Source of the DNA: Paraspadella gotoi
Taxonomy: Eukaryota > Chaetognatha
Length of the DNA: 64,000 nucleotides
Direction: 5' to 3'
Assembly: GCA_051294375.1 (NCBI GenBank)
Contig: CM119263.1
Location: forward strand, 392,019-456,018
Below are positions 10,520 to 23,639 of this stretch, in pieces. Position 1 is the stretch's first letter; every line of letters starts with the position of its first letter. The notes under the pieces are model-generated. The model saw only the letters and a list, made by a program, of their open reading frames with translations. It was not told the origin of the DNA and ran no database searches. The translations under genes were made by a program, and so were the position numbers.

Positions 10520-12420
10520 TTATGAATAATTTGAGTAATTATGGGTTAAAATGTCGATAAAGTACACCACCATCATTTGTAGCAAGCCTGTGCAGATGTT
10601 AAATCTGTACTTTGTGGATGATGGCATTGAACTTGTTTGTTTCACATTGTTAATGGAATCATCGCTGCTTTGAGTTTCTTTTGTTTGCCGATGAAGCAAA
10701 GAATGGTGGTTTTTAGAGTTACACGTTTTACAGCATAACTTTGTGATCTTGCAGTCAGAAATGTTTGATTCAAACACCGAAAACATTTTCTTAGCATACT
10801 CATAATTTTACTAGGTCAACCAGACAAATAATGTTTCAGTGCACAAAGGGCATGTTAAACACTTTTTACTTGGTCATTAAAATTTTTTAGCACTAGATTT
10901 TTTTTCATCAGCCGAGCCATTACTCCAAGAATCCTCATTTGTATGATTGGAGCTACTAGAGTATTGCAAAAAGTCAATGGAAGTGTTAGCAGCTGCACTT
11001 TAATAACATCTTTTGGAGGAAAACTTGGACGAGCATATGGAGACTCCAGCTGTTTGACTTGATCATCCAGAAAGTATAAGAAATGGTCAAATTTGTGATA
11101 AACGGTCAAACTTGTGATGGAAGTATTGCCATTTATCACGTAGAAAATGGAATGCGCTATAAATCAAATTGTTTTCAAGATCGATGTTAGAAAAACCTTC
11201 ATAATCCCAGACATGAAGAGCAGTGTTTTTAAGCCTCTTCAAGGCTCCATAACAGGTTCTAAGAAACCAACAAGATCGCCTTTACTTAAAGTAGTCTAGT
11301 TTATAATATCACGTAATCTTCAGCAGCAGTATGTTGCCTATACACCCAGTGATGAACTACTTTGTGTTAGCATAAAGCTTTGGTGCATCCCAGTTTCATT
11401 TTCAAATTGCTTAATGGAATTATGAGCCTCACCAGTCGTCCATTTAACAACTCAAGATACTTTTCACGAATCATCTACCCCAGGAAGTCCTTCTACATCA
11501 ATAATAAATAGGAATGACGCTAAACTATAGCTGTCACCCTTCCACCTCTTATCTTCCTTAGGCCGTGCTCGCTCCAGTTTAGCCGAAGAATGCCAGAATA
11601 ATGCTGGGATCAGGCTTGAGTAGGAGCTGAAAGAACATGAAGGTGGAGGCATCATTGGCTTAAATTGATTGCTTTGATTTGGGTTGGGATGGAACCTGAG
11701 GAGTGGATGGGAATCCAGAGTTGCCAGATGCTGTTGGCGGGCAAGTGGTGATCTCAATGGTTGGGGGTTTAAACAATGCATGAGGAACCGGAGTCTTAGT
11801 GCTAAAGCTTGGTTTAATTCGTACTTTTAATATGGATTAAATGAGGGGAGCTTCATGATTTAAAGTAGAAGCTTCAGGCAAAATGAACCAAGTCATTGCC
11901 CTTTGCCCTCTCTTGTTTATTCATATCATTCCAATGTGTAACCTTGTCAAAGGCAGAGGAGTCTTTGGTAAACCGGGTGTGTTAGGATGGAGGCATCATC
12001 TGTAAAATTTGATATCGTCATTTAATTTACTTAATTCAGTTTTCCATCATCCTTTCCCTTCCCTCTTTTTCTCCATTATCTTCCCTTTTATTTTTTAATT
12101 TTATTGCTAAATTATTTAATTTTCTTTTGTGCTTCTTCCAATTCCAGAGCATCTTCTCTTTCTTCCCTTTCCTTTTGATCACCAGATCCTTTTCATTAAT
12201 TTTAAACTCTTGATGTTATATTTTCTTTCCGTTTCCTTTAATTTTAAACTCTTTACGCTGGATTTAGTTCCCCTTTGACGAAGCTCTTGAGCTTTGAGAT
12301 CTAGCAAGAATGGACACGGACTTAGGAGCATTAGGGAGCAAGAGATTGTTATTGACAACGTATTTATTGACTTAAGTAACCTCTTCCATTCGTTCATGAA
12401 ATGTGGATTCTTCCTTTTCA
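10520..12420 (-). mobile_element. Possible decayed retroelement (BEL/Pao-like gag zinc-knuckle region)
   Basis: A minus-strand frame at 10520-10786 contains CCKTCNSKNHHSLLHRQT. Paired cysteines followed by a His-His...Leu-His block are typical, as I recall, of the segment before the protease in BEL/Pao polyproteins. Upstream frames at 10855-11139, 11464-11781 and 12179-12421 are interrupted and individually unrecognisable. The region lies in the single-copy spacer of the direct duplication. No reverse transcriptase, integrase or LTR was identified. It could instead be unrelated AT-rich DNA. Confidence 0.3.
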
Positions 12421-12421
12421 T

Positions 12422-13686
12422 ATTCCTGTAATGCTTTCGAATTTTCCGCTTCCCTTTCCTTAGTCAAACCCTCGCCCTTCAATTCATTGTATGTTTCACT
12501 AGCCAGAGTATGCAATCTTTCATGAGCTTGTTTTGGCAATATTAATGCTTTCCTCCTTACGTGAGGTTTGGGCAGCTAGCACTTATATTTAAAATCGTGA
12601 AATGCTATGGATAATGGATGTTTTTTTAATTTACCCGCCCTTGTGAGTATTGACGAGTTAGACATGATTTCAAAAATTCATTAAACCACAAGACACGAAA
12701 CCGAGATATAAAAGCAAAGCCAACCCTTATAATAAGAGGAAAGCAAACTTATAATGGCATAAAGAAACCATGAAAGCGAGAGAGTAGAACGAAAGAGTTT
12801 CCTTTTAAAAAGGGAAAACCAAATTCAAAAATAGAATTCAAACGTAACACATATAGTAGAACCGATTTATAAAGAAGAACGCGTTTCGTTAAGATTAAAG
12901 CGCAAATTCGATTCGCGAAGAGAGTCTTTATTTAAATTATTCGCGTTTACGAGATAAAAGACGCGCGCTGAAATCGTTTTCATTTTCGCATTTCGAATTA
13001 TTACGAGATTCGCGTAGTTTATCTTTTTTTTTTATGCACTCGAATTTTTTTTCGATTTATTTTTAGAAGCAAATTCGTTTCTTTTTCGCGAGTTATTAGT
13101 CTTATTCTTACGCCGCCGCTTAGTTGAGTGAATCGCTGACCGATCGTGAAGGAACGCGCAACAGAGATTCGATGAGATTTGAGTTCCTTCTTTAAAGGGC
13201 GTTTATTAAAATCCGAAGTCGAAATAGATTTTTGAGGATTTTACCCGTAACGCCGTGAGCGAGCTAGTGTTTTCTGACTTGCTATTTATTTATAGAGATT
13301 CGAAGAATGTAAATTTAGTAATATTTATTGTAGTAGACATAACATGAGCGTGAGACGTGAGCAAGTAGAAGGGAGACTATTTCTAAAAGATACAAAAAAA
13401 AAGAACTTTTTAAAAAATAGTCAACTTTAAGCTTACACATAAAATTACAAAAATATCATTTTAAATGCTTACCGACTGTCACGAATCATTGGTAACTTAT
13501 CCTCTTAGTTTTAGGTAAGCACATCTCTTTTTAATATTTGGTTAAGGCACAATCATAAGGACTAACCAATCAGAGAGCGACTTTTAAAATACTTGATCAA
13601 TCAGATACTTCGTAAGCAACAAAAATACGAATTCAATAATAAAAAGGGCATCAAACAACCGAGAGACTATCTCGTAACAATAAAAA
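12422..13686. other. Rest of the duplication spacer, no gene seen
   Basis: AT-rich single-copy DNA between the two direct copies. Several stretches with clustered TTCGCG/CGCG words occur around 12890-13190, without open frame or splice structure. Confidence 0.4.
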
Positions 13687-15937
13687 TTTAACATCGTATA
13701 ACTCTTATCTTTTTAATCCGATTAAATCCGTGGGTTTAAGTGAAGGAATGCTTAATTCTTTAATTAGCTTGGTGATTAATTTAATTCTCTCTTCACGTTT
13801 GTTCACGAGTGATTCTTTCACTATTCTCATTCGGATTCTCAACACGGTGCGTCGATGACAAACAATTTAATTTGAGACGCGATTGGCCGATGGGGAGATG
13901 GAAGTCGTCGCTGATTGGTCGGTCCATATTCGTTAGACGTTAAAAACTGATCTCCTAAAACTGGACGGCGAACGTAGGTAATTATACTTAGTCTCAACCC
14001 AAGAAATGGATAAATGGATCAGATTGATCAAGCAGCTTGTTTTGCTTGTCAAGAGGCTTCCCTCACGGAATCGACGGGAAGAGATGAAGAGAAAAAACAA
14101 GTCAGTCTTAAACTTACCTTTTAAAATTAACGTTTTATTCTACAATACTTCAATAGTATTAGTAATAAGAAAATTTCATTTGTACCTTTAAATATTTTTA
14201 TTAGCATAATTTTCCTTAATTAAGCTTATCCTCGTGTATTTTACGTTAATAAAACTCACGAAGAGACAGAATATAAGCAGTCCTGAGCTCTGAATCAGGC
14301 TGTAACACCATGTTACAGGCAGGTTAAGCAACCCCGTCCCTCTTAACTGCCAGGCGACCTCCAGGCTTGAAACCCCGACCCTTGGGTTGGCAGGCGAATG
14401 ACTTGCCTCCTGCATCAATGGCCGCCGACGAAGGGTTGGAGGATTATACCACGCCAATGTCTATGTCGCTTTGTTGATCTCATCTGATTCTTTTCTGTTC
14501 TTACCGGGTTGTACGTAAAGGTCGCATTTCTTCTTCTTTTAAACGACATAAACGAAGACCGACCGACCAAGGGACCTCCCCCCCCCCATCGCGGGCTTCG
14601 CTGCGCACGCGACGCTCAACCGGTTTTGCGTCTCATCTGGTTCTCGCGTCTCACTATCGCGGCATCTATATTTTCGCGTCCATTTTCATGTCGCCATTTG
14701 CGGACCCATTCATGGCCTCAGTCATAGCCTCATTCATGGCCTCAATCGGGTCTCATTCATAGTTTCATTCAATGGCCTCATTCATGGCCTGTTTCAACGG
14801 CTCCTTACTGGCCTCTTTGACGGCCTCATTCGGGCCTCATTCATGGCCTCAGTCGGGGCCTTAATAATGACTTCATTCATGACCACATTCATGTTTTCAT
14901 TCATGAACTCATTCGTAGCTCCATTCTTGGCGCCATTTATGGCCTCATTCCTGGCCTCATTTATGGCCAAATTTATGGCCACTTGGCGATGAATGTGACG
15001 AAAAATAATTTCTTTTGTTTCGGTCGTTTTATATTTTTTTTTTTTTTTGGCTCGAGTTGCGACAGGAGTTGGGAAAGTTATGATCGGACCAGACATTAAC
15101 TAAGCGAGCGAAATTTAACATTTATTAATTACGTCTCTATTAATTGGCTGTTTAAAAGTCAACGCCTACATGAAATACGAAGACGGTTAGGAGAAAAGAC
15201 TAATGGACAAAAATAATCAAAAGAAAAGAAATAATGTAGATACAGACAGACTGGTCGACTTGAACAAAAATATTTTGTTTGCTTTTCATATTAAGTCATT
15301 TCTGAGAGATGAGTTGTCATAATAATCAAGTTATTTAAATTGCGTCGTACATAAAAATTGTATTCATACATTTCGAAGTTTAACGATTTTCTTTTCAGCT
15401 GTATCAGGAGGAAGACGGGAAAACAATTTCTGTTTAATTTTCTTTTTTTAAGTTAGTTATATTTTATTTTTATCCAAGTTGCCGAGGAAAATAGATCTTG
15501 GGAAAGTATTGCGCTTTTTTTTATGTCAACACGATTGTCCGTGTTTTCTTCTGTTGCATTTAAGTAGTTCATTGTTATCGTTATTCTTCGTTCGCTAAGA
15601 GTTATTGTTTTTTTGCGCCGGAATTGTCGTCGTCGTTGTCGTCGTCGTCGTCGTCGTGGCTGCTCATTTCCGCTTGTTTTTGGTTCGTTTATTGTTTTTC
15701 ATTTCTCTGATTTTTAACTGTTTTCTTTGTGTGTGTACTTGTTTTCTTTAACTTTATTTTGACTTCATTTTATTGTCTATTATTATTCTCATTAATTTTA
15801 TCATTTTGTTTGTTTATGTCGTCGTCGTCGTCGTCGTCCGTCGGTCGTCGTTGTCATCCTCGAGTTTTTATCGTAAAATTGTTGTATCTTCTCTTATCTT
15901 TTATCTCGAACGGAAAAGAAAACCACTTCCGTTATTT

Positions 15938-15997
<60 letters not shown>

Positions 15998-16074
15998 AGA
16001 GAAAGAGAAAGAATCTCGTTCTCCTCGCGGCACGCGCGTCTCTCACTCTCTCTCACGTCAAAACGCGTCTTGCG

Positions 16075-16167
<93 letters not shown>

Positions 16168-16269
16168 GTCAGAACCGGGGAGGAGACTAGTAAGAGAAAA
16201 GGTTTGTGGGTGAAAACTGGAAGAATTCGTTGGTAGAATAGAGCATCGATTTCAAAAGAGAGAGAGAGA

Positions 16270-16349
<80 letters not shown>

Positions 16350-17752
16350 AAAGGACAAAGAAAGAGAGAGTATCATTAGGTATGCTCTCAAGCATCAACT
16401 CTCATGTTGTTATAAATCACCTCATCTGAAAAAGAATTCTTGATATGAGATGAGAAATAAGTTCTGACATTTCTCGATTTAAATTTTAAAGTTAGTAGAA
16501 TGAGCCAACTGTTGCGAACTGAAGAAAATGAGGAAATGAGAAATTGAGGAAATGCGGAAATGAGAAAATGATAAATGAGGAAATGAGGAATTGAGGAATT
16601 GAGGAAATGAGGAAATGAGGAAATGAGTAAATTTGGCGAAATGAATACGAATCAAGATAATTTTTTAAAAAAGTGGACGAGGAAAATGACAGGGTAAAGG
16701 AGGAGAAAAAATGGAAAAAGGAGTAGCAAAGGGAAAAAATTTGAAAAAAGGAGGAGCAAAGGGACAAATGGAAAAAAGGAGGAGCAATGGGAAGAAATTG
16801 TGAAAAAAGGAGGAGCAAAGTAAAAAATGGGAAAAAAGAGAGAGCAAAGGGAGAAATTGTGAAAAAAAGGAGCAAAGGGAAAAATGGGGAAAAAAAGAGG
16901 AGCAAAGGGACAAAATGGAAAAAATGAGGAGCAAAGGGTGAAATTGTGAAAAAAGGAGGAGCAAAGGGAAAAATGGGGGAAGAAAAGAGGAGCAAAGGGA
17001 CAAAATGGAAAAAAAAGAAGCAAAGGGAAAAAAATGAAAAAAAGGAGGAGAAATGGAAAAATGGGAAAATGAGGAGCAGGGGACAGAATAGAAAAAAAAG
17101 GGGTGCAAAGAGAAAATTGGAAAACAAGTTTGATCAAAACAATGTCGGATCTGTCTACGATAATCAGCTAATCTGCGGTAATCAGCTCATCAGATTATAA
17201 ATGACGATAATTCTTTCGATTTGTGATTATAACACATCGTACCATACAAACCAATGGCTGCGCATATACATGTAAATCGCTTGCAAGGGATTAAACTGAA
17301 CTGTTACTATGGTAAAAACAAATAATTTTTTAAACTATTATTATTTTTTCAACTTTTTTTTCAACTTGCAACATTTTTTCAATGAGGGTCTCCAAAAGGC
17401 ATCATTTTTTTAACTTGCATTCACTTTTTCAACTTGCATAATTTTTTCATCTTGCATCATTTTTTCAACTTGAATCATTTTTTCAACTTGAATCATTTTT
17501 CAACTTGCATCATTTTTTCAATTTAATTAATTAATCAAGTTATTAACTAATTATTTTTTTATGAGTAAGCATAAATAATAAAATTACAAATCAACTTACT
17601 TTTGGTTTTTTCATGCAAACTCATTTCCACTCCTCGATTCCATCAAAACTTTATATTCTGCTCAATCACACAACTTTCCTGCCAACACACAAAATTTCAT
17701 CACATTTCTATTCATCCAATTATGAATAATTTGAGTAATTATGGGTTAAAAT
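13687..17752. repeat. Right copy of the direct duplication
   Basis: Same order as the left copy: SINE-like unit (about 14278-14456), 12-bp minisatellite (about 14700-14990), (GTC)n (about 15815-15850), GA tract (about 15942-15993), A/G-rich minisatellite (about 16690-17115), CATTTTTTCAACTTG array (about 17400-17520). It is ~320 bp longer, mainly because a (CT)n block (about 16076-16164) and a second GA block (about 16256-16350), with ~90 bp of unique sequence between them, interrupt the place where the left copy has a single GA tract. Confidence 0.9.
14278..14456 (-). mobile_element. tRNA-derived SINE-like element, copy 2
   Basis: Duplicate of the unit at 7390-7562 with a few indels. The B-box region on the minus strand reads GGGTTTCAAGCC here, one base longer than in copy 1. 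Confidence 0.55.
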
Positions 17753-18370
17753 TAGTAAAAAGATTCAAGTAAATGTGACTTATGTTTTTTCCATTTAAAC
17801 TCATTTCCACTCGCACGATTTTACTGAAACTTTATATCAAGTTTAATAACACAAATTTCATTCCGNNNNNNNNNNNNNNNNNNNNNNNNNATTTCATTCC
17901 AATCCATCCATCCAATCACGAGTAATTTGATTTTTTTTGCTAAGGGGGGACGGACAGACGGACGGACGGATGGACATCATTTTTTTGCATAATTTATCAT
18001 AATTTGATATTCTGACATGATTTAAGATAATGCCCGACAAGATTAAGGGGTCGGACCGACGGACCGACAAAGTGAATTATAGAGTCGGAATCTGCTGATA
18101 AGCAGATCCGACTAAAAAGAGTAGCAAAGGGAAAAAATGGGAAAAAAGGAGCAAAGGGAAAAAAATGAAAAAAAGAAGCAAAGGAAAAAAAAGGAAAAAA
18201 AGGAGCAAAGGGAAAAAAAGGAAAAAAAGGAGCATAGGGAAAAAATGCTCTTGACGCGAAGAATACATAAGCAGAACGTAAAGAGAAGAAAAGAGAAGGT
18301 TCCTCTCCTGGGATAGAGAGGAGGATTAGGTAAATTTATAATGTATGCTAACATTAAATATTAAATTTTA
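17753..18370. other. Diverged extra repeat unit, assembly gap and a hairpin
   Basis: Directly after the right duplicate, a diverged copy of its final ~150 bp (ACTCATTTCCACTC start at about 17800) is interrupted by a 25-N gap (17866-17890). It is followed by a GGAC/GACG-rich run (17947-17975). A strong hairpin follows at about 18082-18110 (GTCGGAATCTGCT, loop GATA, AGCAGATCCGAC). An A/G-rich minisatellite lies at 18110-18247. Confidence 0.55.
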
Positions 18371-18424
18371 TCCGTTAAAAAAATGAGTCATTTATTGTAC
18401 AGAGGAAATAAAGTAGAAAATTGG

Positions 18425-18665
18425 AATAAGGTAATAAAGCAGTTGATTGAATGTAAGGAATAAAGCAGTTTATTGAATGAAGGGAATAAAGCAGTTAATT
18501 GAATGAAATAAATAATGCAGTTAATTGAATGAAAGAAATAAAGTAGTTGATTGAATGAAAGTAATAAAGCAGTTAATTGAATGAAAGGAATAAAGTAGTT
18601 GATTGAATGAAAGTAATAAAGTAGTTGATTGTATTAAAGGAACGAAAGCTGTTAATTAAACAAAA
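18425..18665. repeat. ~32-bp minisatellite (AATAAAGCAGTTAATTGAATGAAAG)
   Basis: About eight copies of AATAAAG(C/T)AGTT(A/G)ATTGAATGAAAGG, with GC/GT alternation at one site. No coding signal. Confidence 0.9.
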
Positions 18666-19915
18666 GAAATAAAATATTTACGTACAACGGAACGAAAGAA
18701 CAAATAACAAATTTAACTGAAGAAGAAATGAGATCAACGGAGATTAATTTAAATTGATGCGTCGTCGGGCAGCAGCAGCAGCAGCAGTCAAAGTCAGACG
18801 AAGAGAAATGAGGCACCAGGCGAAGTAGGGGGAGTGAAGGAAAGGAGGGGAAAAGTCCTCGTACATATTAATGATTTGAATCCTTTGGAATTCCTCGCAA
18901 TTAATCGTGAGTGGAAAGAAAATGAAGAAGAAAAAAAAGAAGAAAAAAAGAAGAAAAAAGAAGAAAAAAAGAAGAAAAAAAAGAAGAAAAAATAGTTTTC
19001 GAGTTGAAGAGAAAAATCGAAACTATATAATTATATATGCTTATTATTATTAACGAAGCATGTTCGAAAAAGGTTGAAGATAGTTCAAATATCTTGGTAA
19101 CGTTAAATAGACATGATTTACCGCAACGCAGGAGATAAATCTCGCCAGAATCGAAAACAGATCAAAGGATCGGGAGATCGCCGCCAGAATAGAAAAGTCG
19201 AACGCTGATTGGCTTAGATGGAATCGGAATCGACCAATCAGCTTGCCTCGGATCCTCTCTCCTCGTTATAAATATTCTTAGTTCTCCTTTAGTTTCAGTA
19301 GAATTGATCCAAACTCCTGCGTGCGTCTCACCGTCACCTTTTTGTCTCAGAATAAATCTCGTTTATAACGTTGAAAAGAATTGCTTGTTCCGAAACTCGG
19401 TAAATCGGATGCCAAATGTACCATTCCTCATTGCTCATGGTTCCGATTTCGATTCCATCTGTGATGATACTGTGCCATTCTAAGTATAAGATGCAGATAG
19501 CAGAGCGGAGCGATAAGATCTTGTACAATGCGCCCTAGTAATATATGTGCCATACTAGTAATAAGTAGCTCTCGAATCGTAACAATAAAATGACCAAGTA
19601 AAGATGCCATCAACTTCAGAGAAGAAAACAGTTCTTTCAATAAAGTTTCAGTTCAGCTGGAATCATTTTTATGACTATTTTCCCCACGCATCTCATTTAA
19701 AAGACATTTGAATAAAATCCGTTAGCTTTCTAAGTTACCCGTGTGTACATCTGGAAAATAGTATAGAAAAAAAAGGGGGAAAAAACAAAGTTCGTAGACT
19801 AAAAAGGATAAAAACCAACTCAATTTCTTTTCTCTCCAGTTTCGCTCACCAGCGTCTCTCGACCCCCTTACACGATCCCCGCCCGTTATCATGAATTCTC
19901 GCCAAAGAAACCATG
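18666..19915. other. Intergenic DNA, no gene seen
   Basis: Includes (GCA)n at about 18771-18786, an AAGAAGAAAAA run (18920-18995) and a GTTATAAATATTCTTAG TATA-like word near 19266 followed by AATAAA at about 19351. That pairing resembles an LTR or a small transcription unit, but no partner repeat is visible. Confidence 0.35.
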
Positions 19916-19927
19916 AATGTTATCCAA

Positions 19928-20175
19928 AACCACCTTCATTTTTTATGGCTCTGTTATCGAAAAACCACCTTCTTTTTTACGGCTCTGTTATCAAAAAACC
20001 ACCTTCCTTTTATTTATGGCTCTGTTATCAAAAAACCACCTTCCTTTTATTTATGGCTCTGTTATCGAAAAACCACCTTCATTTTGTTATGGGTCTGTTA
20101 TCAAAAAACCACCTTCCTTTTATTTATGGCTCTGTTATCAAAAAACCACCTTCTTTTTTTTATGGCTCTGTTTTT
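19928..20175. repeat. ~37-bp minisatellite (CTGTTATCAAAAAACCACCT)
   Basis: Seven copies of TCTGTTATC(A/G)AAAAACCACCTTC followed by TTTTATTTATGGC, with small indels that open all three + frames. Confidence 0.9.
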
Positions 20176-22440
20176 CCTCGTCAATTCTCGTCCCACCCCA
20201 GCACAAGGAATAAACCTTGCACCTCGGCTTCGAATTACCCTTTCTCCCCATTATACTTTCTGCCATTATTCTTTCTCCCCATTACTCAGCTTTTCTCGCG
20301 ACGAGGTTCGCAAAGCCTTACCCAAAGCCTTACCCAAAGTGGAGGGATTAGTCCTGCTTACTCTTCAACTCTTTACGCATCAATCATTTAACCCAACAAT
20401 TCTGCTACCATTTTTTATTTTTCCCACGTTCGTAATTCTCATATAACTCTTGAAATGATAAATAAGGATAAAGATGAGAACAAGGTTTAAAACTCGGCCC
20501 TCTTTTCCGAAAGAGTCCCACTTCAACTTAAATTTAGAGTTAGGTTTATTTTTTAGTTTAATAATTCGGATAGGGTTAGGGATTAGGACAGAGTTAGATT
20601 TGGTTAGAGTTTAGGATTAGAGAATGGGGTTAGAAATTAGGTTAGAGATTAAAAAAAGATTAGAGCTAGATATTAGTATGAAAATTAAGTTTAAGGATTA
20701 GGAATCTAAATAGGGAACTCTCGGAAAATAGTGCCCTAAAGTCGTTTCATTTCTCATTTTCTCTACTTTTCTCTACTTTCCTTTTTCGCTTTCTTCCTCC
20801 TCTTCCTCTTTTCTCGCACTTCCTTTCTTTTCATTTGTGCTTAACTTGGAACTTCTCTCTTGAGTTTCCTCCTTTTTTAATCAGAATTGACGCGACTTGG
20901 CCTTGAACCCAAACCCCGTGCTTTGGGATGACGAAAGGCCTTCAACCCAAAAAGCAGATTATGAGGAGACGGAATCCTTGAACCCAAACCCTGCACCTCG
21001 ATCGAGGTGGAAGGTCCCTTTCCAAATATCGCAGGGCCAAACCGTTCCCATTAAACGTCAAGGCCAGACATCGAGGCGGGCAATGTCCCCGTCATAGTAG
21101 AAGTCCTGCCCCTGAGTAATTCTTTCACTTGAGACAATGAGTGTGACATTTCACAACCTCGTTCACCAAGTGAGGTCAACAGGCGGGGAACAAGAAAGAA
21201 CAGGATAGACAAAAATGGGGACGAAAGATGATGACTGAAAGGAGTCAGAAGAAACGTTACAGGGTTTAAAATCAAAACTTGGGAAAAATTGTAATATGTT
21301 CACAAATAAATGCATATCTCCTAAACCGTTTGAAGGATATCAAATAAATTTATATCGAATATAAACAAACTTAGTCTTTATCTCGACGTTCACCCCATTC
21401 TGAGCTTTTACGGCCTCTCCACTCCAGGAGGGGGAAAATGTAAAAATGTAAAAATGTAAAAATGTCTTTACAAAGTTTTGTTCACAACTTAACTATAGTT
21501 TATTTGAATGCATCGAAACTTACATACATCAAACTATTAAGAAGACTGACAACTGAACAAAGTAAGGTTTAAAAATCTAATGGCCAAAAATAAAATATTT
21601 ACTTAATACTAAAATTCTGTAGCCGTATTACAGTATAAGGTAGTATATCATTTTTTGAGCATGGGTTACCATCATGAGGTCTCTTCACCTTCCCATTATA
21701 TGAGAACTAAGTTCATATCAATTGGCTTTAGCACTTGTGTAGTAAAAGAGGAATGAAACTCAGACGAAAGCAAAAGTGAAGGAAGATTTCGATGTTGATG
21801 TTGATGTTGATGCAAAGGATGAGAGGAAGAGAGAAGTTGAAAAAGGAGACAGATGTAAGGAGGTGCAAAGAAAATAAGTGACAGGTGTTGAAGTCCAGAC
21901 AAGGCGTTCGTTTCGCGGTCAACCAATGTTAGAAGAAATGTGGCTTCTGCTTCTGGCTACTATGTAAGTAAAATGTTTATTTTAGTTAAAACTGAATGAG
22001 CAATAGAAATAAAATGATTAAAAATGATTAATTATGGTTAAAACTAGGATCAAATTAATTTCTTTTTCTTTGGTTTAGTTTCAATAATTTTTTTTTTTGA
22101 TTTTCTCAAAACGAACAATAGATATATAGTTTTGAAATCGATGATTGCTGCATACGAATACAAGAACCTCGTACAACGAAGCGAGATATTATCCACATTT
22201 GACTTAAATAACCTAATCAGAGAATTAAGGACGACCTTCTGATAACAAATAACGAAAACTCAAATCATCGGTTTGCGTTAACTTATCGGACCGTCGTCCC
22301 CTTGGCCTCCAGAGGGCGGGAGAATCTCCATCGAAGTTGCATCCAACACGATTATCGGGTGCGCGAGTTTTCCCTTTAATGGGAAAACGGGACAGTCTGG
22401 TTTTTTTGATCACCTTCATGGGAATTAATCGCAGTCACGA
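20176..22440. other. Intergenic DNA, no gene seen
   Basis: Contains a degenerate GGGTTAGGGATTAGGA-type stretch (about 20550-20700), a repeated CCTTGAACCCAAACCC phrase (20902 and 20978), a TGTAAAAA run (21438-21465) and scattered short frames without support. Confidence 0.4.
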
Positions 22441-22660
22441 TCAGTGAATCACCCTAAAGGGGAATAGTCCTTTCCGCTTTGCCTCTTCACTGATTTACAC
22501 TTCACTCTTCACTCATCACTTTACTCTTCACTGGTTTACTATTTGAAGACTGATCACTCATCACTCATCGCTGATCACTGATCACTCATCGCTTTGCCTC
22601 TTCACTGATTTACTCTTCACTCATCACTCATCACTTTACTCTTCACTGGTTTATTGTATG
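22441..22660. repeat. TCACT-rich short repeats
   Basis: The words CTCATCACTTTACTCTTCAC and CTTTGCCTCTTCACTGATTT each recur within 200 bp, with ACTGATCACT/ACTCATCGCT variants. Confidence 0.7.
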
Positions 22661-22971
22661 AAGACTGAAAAACTCAAACAGTAAAGAAAAGAAAACGTTA
22701 AATTAGAAATGTTAGACTCTATACAGTAACCCTACTGTGAAGTGTAAAGTTTTTAAACGAAAAACATATCGTAAACCGATTATCATTTGATACATTTTTT
22801 GAAACACTTTTGAAAAATTATATCACTTCATTGATGGGGAAGCCAAGTACCTACTCTGGGAGTGAATAAACGAGACTGTGAGAAAGACTTGATTGAAAGC
22901 TTGCAGACACCTGCAATGTCATTATCCTGTAAAAGTGATGGAGGCCTTAAACCACCAAATTCTGGGTCGAG

Positions 22972-23026
22972 ATAGCTTATTTATTAAATGAATAGATAAT
23001 TTTTATATTGGTTGTACCTATTACAT
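22972..23026 (+). repeat. ~55-bp dispersed element, copy 1
   Basis: TTATTTATTAAATGAATAGA followed by TAATTTTTATATTGGTTGTA. The same block occurs at 41289-41340 (inverted) and 52105-52159. Confidence 0.7.
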
Positions 23027-23639
23027 AGAAAAAATTTAAATTTTTCTGTGTCTTTATCGTAAGATTTTTCGAATTCGGCCATCAACTTTTTAGTCGCTCA
23101 AATCTCGTTTCGCTTAAACTTGTCCCCAGTGCATGAATCGCTTTTTCGGTTCCCAAGAGAATCGGACCAACTTTTCAATTTCAACTTCGAAAGAGAAAAT
23201 GATTTCGAAAGCCCAGGGGGAGCGAATAATCCGATTTTACTGCACCAGAGGGGAAAAATTTCTTAGAGTTAATATATATTCGAATGTTACTTTTTAGGTT
23301 ACTTTCTTAGAGTTAATGTATATATTCGAATGTTACTTTTTAGGTTAGCGACCGAATGTTAAAAAAAAAAAAAGATTTAAGCTTTAGACAATGAACCTAA
23401 CCTGAGTGAATAAATTACAGAAACTTTGGGGAGTTTCACTAATTCTTGAAGCCTAAGTTGTAGTTCATTCAAATAGCGATGTCGCCGGCGATTCACTCAT
23501 GAGTCGCAGGTGTGGTTCTAGTTGGTTGACGACTTCCCCCACTGGAGACCTCGTCACTGATAAAAGTAGCGAATATAATGAAAGGCGCGAGTTAGAGGAG
23601 AGGCTCGCTGCTGATGTTGAGACACGGGGATGAACGCAT

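Larger units (their letters stand above)
6806..10552. repeat. Left copy of a ~3.8 kb direct duplication
   Basis: Starts at TTTAACATCGTATAACTCTT and ends at ATTATGGGTTAAAAT. The same sequence recurs at 13687-17752 in the same orientation. Within it: a tRNA-derived SINE-like unit (about 7390-7560), a 12-bp minisatellite (7806-8105), a (GTC)n run (about 8937-8975), a GA tract (about 9062-9150), an AATGAGGAA repeat (9300-9430), a GGAGCAAAGGG A-rich minisatellite (about 9490-9915) and an ATCATTTTTTCAACTTGCA array (about 10195-10325). The copies differ mainly at homopolymers and microsatellites. Confidence 0.9.
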
